Positions 1 through 6,222 of a stretch of DNA of 64,000 nucleotides are shown here, piece after piece. The stretch's first letter is position 1. Each line of letters begins with the position of its first letter. The stretch lies in assembly GCA_014163555.1 (NCBI GenBank), contig JACJGO010000002.1:353589-417588 (forward strand), in the 5' to 3' direction. The notes beneath the pieces are model-generated. The model was not told the DNA's origin. It saw only the letters and a list, made by a program, of their open reading frames with translations, and did no database searches. The position numbers were made by a program, and so were the translations under genes. The DNA is from Flavisolibacter longurius. GTDB taxonomy: Bacteria; Bacteroidota; Bacteroidia; Chitinophagales; Chitinophagaceae.

Positions 1-2
1 GC

Positions 3-170
3 CATCACCACGATGATCACGTGCATTTCATTTGCTCGAATTGCGAAAAAACCATTTGCCTGGATGATGTGGTGTCACCGAAGATGGACCTGCCGGCAGG
101 CTATGTTGCCGATAATGTGCAGGTGGTGATTCATGGCGTGTGCAAAGACTGTCAGAACCATGATTCGTAG
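3..170 (+). CDS. Fur-family transcriptional regulator, C-terminal fragment
   Basis: The window opens inside a plus-strand reading frame that ends with TAG at 168-170; 55 residues are visible. It has a His-rich start (HHHDDHVHF), a CSNC pair and a CKDC pair near the end. These match the C-terminal metal-binding and dimerisation part of Fur/Zur/PerR-type metalloregulators, where two CxxC pairs hold a structural zinc and the His-rich stretch contributes to metal sensing. The DNA-binding half lies upstream of the window, so whether it senses iron, zinc or peroxide cannot be decided. A hairpin follows at 200-230. Confidence 0.75.
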   Translation, partial: HHHDDHVHFICSNCEKTICLDDVVSPKMDLPAGYVADNVQVVIHGVCKDCQNHDS

Positions 171-199
171 GATGTGTAAGATTGAAATGATAATAATAC

Positions 200-230
200 A
201 AAAGCCGTTCACATGAACGGCTTTTGTATT
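200..230 (+). terminator. Rho-independent terminator after the Fur-family gene
   Basis: Perfect inverted repeat AAAAGCCGTTC/GAACGGCTTTT (200-210 and 215-225) with a 4-base loop, followed by a T-rich stretch. It lies 30 bases after the regulator stop codon. The opposite strand also ends in T-rich sequence, so it could serve the minus-strand side too. Confidence 0.7.
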
Positions 231-306
231 TATAACAGGTAGAATGATAGTTATTCTAAAATAATCCCAAACATCCCATCTATCCTATCCATCCCAGTTC
301 AGATAG

Positions 307-2724
307 TTAAAAAGCTTGCTTGGTTTGCTTAACAAACTTCTCCAGCCATTGACCCTGTTCGTACAGCATGTGCAGCAGGTTTTCCTTGCCGCTGTAGCTG
401 TGCGATTCGTACGGCAGCATCACCAGCTTCACCGTACCGCCATGGCCTTTTACGGCATTGAACAGGCGTTCGCTGTTGATGGGAAAAGTACCCGGGTTGT
501 TATCCGCTTCGCCGTGGATCAGCAGCAGCGGTGTTTTGATTTTATCGGCATAGCTGAACGGGCTCATTTCGAAATAAAGCTGCGGTGCCTGCCAGTAGGT
601 CCGCTCTTCGTTCTGGAATCCAAATGGCGTCAGCGTACGGTTGTAGGCGCCGCTGCGGGCAATACCGGCTTTGAACAAATTCGTGTGTGCAAGCAGGTTA
701 GCCGTCATAAAAGCACCATAACTGTGACCGCCAACAGCTACACGGTTGCGATCGCCAACGCCCATTTCCGACAGCTTGTTAATGGCCGCTTCGGCGTTCA
801 GTTTTAACTGCTCTACAAAATTGTCGTTGGGTTTTCCATCGCCTTTGGCAACAATCGGGAATTCGGCGTTATTCAACACGGCAAAGCCCTGCGTTACATA
901 AAAAATTGGCGAACCCCAGCTGATGGTGGTAAAACGATGCTCCGAGCCACGAACCTGCGCGGCATCATTGGCCGAGTTGAATTCGCGGGGATAGGCCCAC
1001 ATGAACACGGGCAGCGGTCCGTCTTTTTCCTTGTTATAGCCTTTGGGCAGGTAAAGATCCCCGGTCAGGTTCACGCCATCGGCCCGTTTGTAAAACACTT
1101 TTTCCTTTGTTACACCGGCCAGTTGCGGGTAAGGATTTTCAAACTTCGTCAGCGGACGGTCAGCAATCCGGCGTACCAGGTCCTTCAGGAAATAGTTGGG
1201 CACATCGGTCTGTGTTTCGCGGCGGGTAACTAGCGTAAGGGCCTGCGGGTCCAGCACATCGGCCACGTATTCGTACGTGCCTTCGGCACTGCGCCAGATG
1301 ATTTCGTTCTTTTTTGTGGCCAAATCAAACTTCGCCAGGAAGGGCAGGTCGCCCTTGGCCGATGATCCTTGGATATTGTTCATCAGCAGCTTGGTGCCGT
1401 TATCCACCGTAACGATCACATTGCGGCCCCATTTGTTTTTCGCTCTTACCGGGTCGCCGGGATCGTTGTATGCATCGGTTTGCGCCAGGTCGTACAATTT
1501 CTCCAGCTTTCCGGTAGTGGAATTATAGCGGCTCACACGGCTGGTTTGTTTGGAGCGAAGGCCTTCGCTCACCAGTGCCAGCGAGGCATCGCCCCATGAC
1601 GTGCCACGGTAACGCATCGTGGTCTTAAACAGTTCTTTCGGCTGACCGGTGAACGGTGCAGAAAGCGCATAGACGGCATCGTGATACTCAACTTTTGTTT
1701 TGATCAGGCCACTGTCCAGTGGTTGTGCCCATACCACGGTAGCCGCTTCGTCATCCCGCCAGTCAAAACCGCGGGGAACGTTCTGCACATTATCATAACC
1801 ACTGGGAGTACCTTCGGCAGATGGCAGTTGCGCCAGTTGCTTCACTACTTTCCCGCTGCGGTCAATAATGTTGATAGTGGTAGGAAAGCCATAAGCACCT
1901 ACGAGGTAAGAAAACGGCTTGCGGATAGTCCGGGTCATCATATAACCCTTATCCGGAGAAAGGCTGGCTGTAAGGTAGATAGCCGGCGCACCAATTTTTG
2001 TTTCCACGCCAGCCCGGTTTTGCACCAGTTGCGCCGTTCCATAAAACTGGAACAGGTCTTCATCGTAAGGTGATTTGATCAGATCCTGGTAGGTGCGATC
2101 CGGTGCAGCCTTGCCCATATTTTCCTGAATGGCAGGACCTTTGGGTGTAATGCTTTTTTTCGGAGCCGCCGTAGCCGGTGCGGTGGTGGCTTTGTAAAGG
2201 ATGGTGTTGTCATCCACCCAGGTGTAGGCAGCACCCAAAGTGTTGTTCACTGCCTGCTTGTTGATCTTTGTTGCTTTTTGCGTAGCCACATCCACCACAA
2301 ATAAATCAACGCGGTTGTTGGTGGTGTTCAGAAACGCAATCTTGCTTTCTGACGGGCTCCAGCTAATGTTGGAAGCCAGCAGGTCTTGCGGCAGGCCGAT
2401 TACTGTTACTTCTTTACCGGTTTTAATGTTCTTCAACTTAAAGTTGTTGATAAACACCTGGCGGCTGGGTGAAAAATTAGCCGGGTTGATGCGCAGGCCG
2501 GCAATGCGCAGTTCGGGCTGGCCCAGTTCCTCCACGGTAGGATAGGGGTTGCGTTCGCTCAGCAGCATCCAGTCGCCTTTGCTGTTGATGCTAACGGATG
2601 GTGTCGGTTTGGCCAGCAGCAGATCGGCCACTTCTTTGGCGGGCATCTGGTACCCTTTGTCGGTTTGGGCCATGGCCGTCCCCAAAAAGAATAGCAAAAG
2701 AAAGAACAAGCTCAGTCTTCTCAT
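307..2724 (-). CDS. Secreted S9 family peptidase, similar to glutamyl endopeptidase (S9D type)
   Basis: An 805-residue serine peptidase. Residues 1-20 form a signal peptide ending in AMAQ, so it should act in the periplasm. An N-terminal WD40-like/beta-propeller region is followed by a C-terminal alpha/beta-hydrolase domain. The catalytic triad is readable: Ser668 in GGHSYGAF, Asp741 in HGEADNNPG and His775 in YESHSYSG. The stretch around RSGAYNRTLTPFGFQNEERT closely resembles the chloroplast glutamyl endopeptidase group, from which I infer cleavage of short peptides after acidic residues; specificity is not proven. It is a single gene facing the Fur-family gene, with its start at the ATG before the signal peptide. 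Confidence 0.88.
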   Translation of the reverse strand: MRRLSLFFLLLFFLGTAMAQTDKGYQMPAKEVADLLLAKPTPSVSINSKGDWMLLSERNPYPTVEELGQPELRIAGLRINPANFSPSRQVFINNFKLKNIKTGKEVTVIGLPQDLLASNISWSPSESKIAFLNTTNNRVDLFVVDVATQKATKINKQAVNNTLGAAYTWVDDNTILYKATTAPATAAPKKSITPKGPAIQENMGKAAPDRTYQDLIKSPYDEDLFQFYGTAQLVQNRAGVETKIGAPAIYLTASLSPDKGYMMTRTIRKPFSYLVGAYGFPTTINIIDRSGKVVKQLAQLPSAEGTPSGYDNVQNVPRGFDWRDDEAATVVWAQPLDSGLIKTKVEYHDAVYALSAPFTGQPKELFKTTMRYRGTSWGDASLALVSEGLRSKQTSRVSRYNSTTGKLEKLYDLAQTDAYNDPGDPVRAKNKWGRNVIVTVDNGTKLLMNNIQGSSAKGDLPFLAKFDLATKKNEIIWRSAEGTYEYVADVLDPQALTLVTRRETQTDVPNYFLKDLVRRIADRPLTKFENPYPQLAGVTKEKVFYKRADGVNLTGDLYLPKGYNKEKDGPLPVFMWAYPREFNSANDAAQVRGSEHRFTTISWGSPIFYVTQGFAVLNNAEFPIVAKGDGKPNDNFVEQLKLNAEAAINKLSEMGVGDRNRVAVGGHSYGAFMTANLLAHTNLFKAGIARSGAYNRTLTPFGFQNEERTYWQAPQLYFEMSPFSYADKIKTPLLLIHGEADNNPGTFPINSERLFNAVKGHGGTVKLVMLPYESHSYSGKENLLHMLYEQGQWLEKFVKQTKQAF

Positions 2725-2769
2725 GATTGAATGTTTGTTTTAAAACAGTTTGGAAAGAATGCTAAAATA

Positions 2770-2797
2770 AAACGCCCCGGTCCATTCCAGGGCGTTT
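2770..2797 (-). terminator. Hairpin with T-rich 3' side on the minus strand
   Basis: Inverted repeat AAACGCCC/GGGCGTTT around a 12-base loop. Read on the minus strand it is followed by TTTTATTTT. It could end transcription coming from the DUF3127 gene before the S9 peptidase gene, or lie in the leader of the latter. Confidence 0.45.
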
Positions 2798-2971
2798 AAA
2801 GATAAGTTGTAACGTCTTTTAACCTGCAAAGGCTTTTGGCGAAAGGTGAATAGCGAAAACACTTTTTGTTTACAATGAAGCAGTATTTCACGGTTCAGTT
2901 ACCCCAACCCATTCCGTTGCCCCACTGCTTCAGCGCGGGGGTATTAGGTCTGAACAGCTATCTAAACAACG

Positions 2972-3049
2972 GCTTTAGCCGAACGGTTTCGGCTAAAGCT
3001 CCTATAATACTTTTATGTGTTACTACAAACCCCGCCATATATGGCGGGG
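2972..3049. repeat. Two strong palindromes, REP/BIME-like cluster
   Basis: In the 390-base gap between the S9 peptidase and DUF3127 genes there are two unrelated perfect palindromes: GCTTTAGCCGAA/TTCGGCTAAAGC (2972-2983 and 2988-2999, 4-base loop) and the 20-base palindrome at 3030-3049 with arms CCCCGCCATA/TATGGCGGGG. Neither has a clear T-run, so simple terminators are unlikely. GC-rich palindromes in pairs resemble REP or BIME elements. No coding potential was seen between 2725 and 3114. Confidence 0.55.
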
Positions 3050-3059
3050 CAATACTGTG

Positions 3060-3092
3060 AACAAGAAATGGCTTCAACATCCATTTCTTGTT
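3060..3092 (-). terminator. Hairpin downstream of the DUF3127 gene
   Basis: Perfect 12-bp stem AACAAGAAATGG/CCATTTCTTGTT with a 9-base loop, 22 bases past the stop codon of the minus-strand gene at 3115. The stem is AT-rich and lacks a strong T-run, so it may be a weak terminator. Confidence 0.45.
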
Positions 3093-3114
3093 GTTATCAA
3101 AAAGTCGGGATAGT

Positions 3115-3459
3115 TTAGAACGGCAGGCTTTCTTCGTCATCGCTGGTGAAACTCTGTCCGAAAGGATCATCATCAGCTGCCGCTACGGGGGCGGAACCTT
3201 CCACGTCAATCTTCCAGGCCTTTACATCGGTGTACCAACGACCGTTGAACTCACGGCTTTCCACATCAAAATCAATTTTCAGGCGGTTGCCCGGTTTTAA
3301 CTGGGTTTCATTGATCTTATCGCCCCATACGGAGATGCAGATCTTTTTGGGGTACTGGCCATCGGTTTCCACGATGATGTCCTGCTTTTTCCACTGGCCA
3401 TTCTTCCCGGTACCGGTTTGCAGGGGAAGCAATTGAACAAGTTTGGCGGTAATTTGCAT
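3115..3459 (-). CDS. DUF3127 protein with an SSB-like acidic tail
   Basis: 114 residues. Residues 1-90 match DUF3127, a small Bacteroidota family with a predicted OB-like fold. The linker is Ala/Asp-rich and the protein ends in DDEESLPF. That tail resembles the acidic DDDIPF-type tip of single-stranded DNA-binding protein, which recruits repair and replication partners. I infer a role in binding single-stranded nucleic acid and recruiting SSB-interacting proteins; no activity is established from this sequence. There is no signal peptide, so it is cytosolic. The gene is monocistronic, with hairpins on both sides. Confidence 0.75.
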   Translation of the reverse strand: MQITAKLVQLLPLQTGTGKNGQWKKQDIIVETDGQYPKKICISVWGDKINETQLKPGNRLKIDFDVESREFNGRWYTDVKAWKIDVEGSAPVAAADDDPFGQSFTSDDEESLPF

Positions 3460-3517
3460 ATAACGATTGTGTTAGGTAATGATACTATTTTATAAAATTG
3501 AAACGAAGCCTTTGCAT

Positions 3518-3548
3518 AAAAAAGCCCCTGGCAAAAGCAGAGGCTTTT
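3518..3548 (-). terminator. Rho-independent terminator after the M3 peptidase gene
   Basis: Stem AAAAGCCCCTG/CAGAGGCTTTT with one mismatch and a 7-base loop. On the minus strand it is followed by six T residues. It begins about 20 bases after the stop codon of the peptidase gene. Confidence 0.75.
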
Positions 3549-3569
3549 CTCTGAACTTTTTCGGCGCTT

Positions 3570-5306
3570 CTATTTTACATCCGGGTGGGTGATCTTTTCC
3601 ATTTCAGCCTGCACAAACAACATCAGCTCACTGATATAGTCTGGTGCAAAGCTGAATTTCAACCCGGCTGCTTCGTACAACTGGGGCAGCGTTTTGGTGC
3701 CACCCAATTGCAGGGCATTAATATAATTCTGAATAGCGGTCTCTTTGTTCTCTTTAAACTGTTTCCACAAGCCGATGGCACCCAGTTGTGCAATGCCGTA
3801 TTCAATGTAATAGAATGGCACCTCGTACAGGTGCAACTGGCGCTGCCAACTGTAGCGACGATAATCTTCCAGCCCGGAAACATCCAGCGCAATGGATGTG
3901 TAATCATTCAAAATGCTGCGCCAGTTTTCTTCTCTTTCTACCAAGGTATGATTTGGATTTTCATACAGCCAGTGCTGGAACTTGTCGATGGTGGCAATCC
4001 ATGGGAAGATGGTGATTACCCTTTCCAACTGGTGTTGCTTGGCTCTCTTTAAATCTTCTTCATTATCAAAGAACACATCCCAATTATCCATGCTGAACAA
4101 TTCCATGGTCATGGAAGCCACTTCGGCAATCTCCATAGGGTATTCTTTGAATGCCGTTAGCGGGAGATCATGCGCCAGGAAGGAATGAACAGCGTGACCG
4201 CCTTCGTGCACCATCGTGGTGACGTCGCTCATCTGGCCGGCGGCATTCATAAAAATGAACGGAGCACCGGTTTCGGGCAACGGGCAGTTATAGCCACCCG
4301 GCGCCTTGCCTTTGCGGCTATCCAGGTCCAGTCGTCCCATCTCTTTCATCCGCGTCAGGCACTCGGCAAAAAACGGATGAATGCGATGAAAACATTCGAT
4401 GGTTTTGTTTACCAGTTCTTCGCCGGTAGCAAATGGCGTCAGGGGTTTTACGCCATCCGGCTCCGCCTCGGTATCCCAGGGACGAAGCGTGGGAAGACCC
4501 AGCTTTTGCCGCTTGCGGTCGTAAATAAAATCAACCAGCGGACGAACCTGTGTCTTCACAGCTTCATGAAACTGGAAGCAGTCTTCTTTTTTATAATCAA
4601 AGCGTCCGAGGTCAGCAAACTTGTAATCACGGTAGTTTTCGAAACCGGCATTTTTTGCCACCTGGTTGCGCAGGTCAAGCAGTTTAGAAAAAAGATCGTT
4701 CAACTGCTCTTTGTCCTGCAGGCGGCGCTCCTGGATTTTGCGATACACCCGTTCCCGCAGTTCGCGGTTGGGATTCTCTAAAAACTTGGAGGCCTGTTGC
4801 AGGGTATATTCCTGTCCGTCCACTTCCACGCTCATCTTGCCGTTGATCACACCGTATTGTTGTGCCAATACGGCAATCTGCGATTGCAAGGGGATGTTTT
4901 CTTCGCGGAACAGCTCAATGCTTTTTTTCACATTGCGGAGGTACACCTTGTAAGCATCGCCTTCTAACGTTTTTGTGTATTCGTTTTCTACCAGCTTTCG
5001 ATTGAGCTTATCGGCGTAAGGCTGCATTTTCGGCTGGATCTCGGTTACAAAGAAGGTGAATGCGTTCTCCAATTCTTTGTTTTCCGTATCGCAGGTCATG
5101 CGAATCTGCCGCCAGGCGGCGTCCTCGCCAATCACGGCTTCCAGTTCGCTCACGTCTTTCAGCCAGCCTTCCAAATCTTCTTTGGTGGCCAGCGGCCGAT
5201 CCAGCAATTCTTTAAAATAAGGCTCCAGCCCTTGCCAGTCCGCTACCTTAAAATCCTTCGGCAGGTACGAACGGGGTATGCTGGTGATATTGGCTGTGTA
5301 CTCCAT
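3570..5306 (-). CDS. M3 family oligoendopeptidase (PepF-like)
   Basis: A 578-residue zinc metallopeptidase. The thimet-oligopeptidase signature HEGGHAVH lies at residues 367-374, with His367 and His371 as zinc ligands and Glu368 as the catalytic base. The third ligand is probably the Glu of EVASMTME about 25 residues on. No signal peptide, so it likely hydrolyses cytosolic oligopeptides, as M3B enzymes do. I start at the ATG at 5306 (MEYTANI). The frame stays open 28 codons further upstream, but that stretch is translated from an intergenic repeat (5335-5405) and has no protein-like character. The DUF5606 gene is 99 bases upstream on the same strand. Confidence 0.88.
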   Translation of the reverse strand: MEYTANITSIPRSYLPKDFKVADWQGLEPYFKELLDRPLATKEDLEGWLKDVSELEAVIGEDAAWRQIRMTCDTENKELENAFTFFVTEIQPKMQPYADKLNRKLVENEYTKTLEGDAYKVYLRNVKKSIELFREENIPLQSQIAVLAQQYGVINGKMSVEVDGQEYTLQQASKFLENPNRELRERVYRKIQERRLQDKEQLNDLFSKLLDLRNQVAKNAGFENYRDYKFADLGRFDYKKEDCFQFHEAVKTQVRPLVDFIYDRKRQKLGLPTLRPWDTEAEPDGVKPLTPFATGEELVNKTIECFHRIHPFFAECLTRMKEMGRLDLDSRKGKAPGGYNCPLPETGAPFIFMNAAGQMSDVTTMVHEGGHAVHSFLAHDLPLTAFKEYPMEIAEVASMTMELFSMDNWDVFFDNEEDLKRAKQHQLERVITIFPWIATIDKFQHWLYENPNHTLVEREENWRSILNDYTSIALDVSGLEDYRRYSWQRQLHLYEVPFYYIEYGIAQLGAIGLWKQFKENKETAIQNYINALQLGGTKTLPQLYEAAGLKFSFAPDYISELMLFVQAEMEKITHPDVK

Positions 5307-5334
5307 GGTTGTAGATTGTTTAAAGGGTGAAAAA

Positions 5335-5405
5335 GATGACGGATGAGGGATGACAAATGACAGTAAAAATCCATTGCTGTCATCGGTCATCTGTCAACTA
5401 TCCTC
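5335..5405. repeat. Inverted word-repeat element (GATGA class)
   Basis: Two 29-base arms (5335-5363 and 5377-5405) built from variants of GATGACGGATGAGG and its complement, able to fold into an imperfect hairpin. It fills the gap between DUF5606 and the M3 peptidase gene and touches the stop codon of DUF5606. Its left arm matches an insertion inside cysS: bases 5338-5355 and 58988-59005 agree at 17 of 18 positions. Confidence 0.7.
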
Positions 5406-6011
5406 TTATTCTTCGTCGGTCTTCTTCTTCCGGCTGCGGGTTGTTTTGGTTTTGGCTACTTCCGGCACTTCATCCGGCTGTACGTCCAGCACCACTTTTT
5501 CGCCGGCAGCGTCAAGCGTTTCCGCTACATTCTTTTTGCTGCTTTTCTTTGGCTTGGCTTCCGTTTGTTCCGCCTTATTCTCAGCCTCAGCTTTTACCTC
5601 CGTCCCGGCCTCGTCTTCCTGCGGCTCATCCTGTACGGTAAAGTCAATATTGTGTTTTTCCAGAGCACTGAACCAGTTCACCATTTTCTTCATGTCGCTG
5701 GTGTACACTCTGTCAAAATCCATTTCGGGATATGTTTTTTCAAAATAGCCTTTCAAGGCTTTGTTGTCTTTAACATTGGGCAGGGCTTCGCTGCTGCTCT
5801 TCATGGAAGAGAAGATGTCGGACAGCGAAACATTGTCGCCGGTGGTATAAATCTCGATGCTTTCCAGATGCGAGAGGTTATGCACACGGCTTGAAATAAA
5901 CTTGGTGCTGCCGTCTTCGAGGGAGCGGACAATAGCACCATCACTTTTACTGCTTAAAATCTCATATAAACCCGGTAAACCGGTTACGGCAACAATTCTG
6001 CTATACTCCAT
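5406..6011 (-). CDS. DUF5606 domain-containing protein
   Basis: 201 residues, start chosen at the ATG at 6011 (MEYSRIVAVTGLPGLYEIL). The frame continues 88 codons upstream but only as repeat-derived sequence. Residues 1-130 match DUF5606, a Bacteroidota family of unknown function with an N-terminal small beta-rich domain and a conserved helical part. From about residue 140 the protein is low-complexity: an acidic Glu/Ala segment, then a Lys/Arg-rich end (TRSRKKKTDEE). The tail suggests nucleic-acid or ribosome contact, but this is a guess. It lies upstream of the M3 peptidase gene and could be cotranscribed with it. Confidence 0.75.
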   Translation of the reverse strand: MEYSRIVAVTGLPGLYEILSSKSDGAIVRSLEDGSTKFISSRVHNLSHLESIEIYTTGDNVSLSDIFSSMKSSSEALPNVKDNKALKGYFEKTYPEMDFDRVYTSDMKKMVNWFSALEKHNIDFTVQDEPQEDEAGTEVKAEAENKAEQTEAKPKKSSKKNVAETLDAAGEKVVLDVQPDEVPEVAKTKTTRSRKKKTDEE

Positions 6012-6053
6012 AATCAACAAATTTGGGGCTGCAAGATAAGAAAGAGTAGGCAT

Positions 6054-6143
6054 TGCCAATCGGCAATCGCAACGGGCAACCGGCAAGGGAACGCATCCGT
6101 ATAAAACCATTTGATTATTGATTATTGCTTGTTGCCCATTGAT
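6054..6143. repeat. Inverted word-repeat element (GGCAAC class)
   Basis: The divergent gap between DUF5606 and the receptor gene holds a tandem of CAATCGGCAATCGCAACGGG-like words (6054-6086) and a roughly complementary T-rich tandem (TTGATTATTGATTATTGC, 6111-6143). The arms are degenerate. Translating it gives low-complexity peptides, which explains the overlong reading frame on the minus strand. Confidence 0.5.
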
Positions 6144-6222
6144 TTTATTAGCCTTAATTAACCTGAACAGGGTCAGGTGCGGCACTATTTTTAGGACTTT
6201 TGCATGTTGAAGAACCCATTTT

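Noticed and set aside
5307..5390. N-terminal extension of the M3 peptidase
   Set aside because: These 28 codons fall in the inverted repeat 5335-5405 and have no counterpart in the family.
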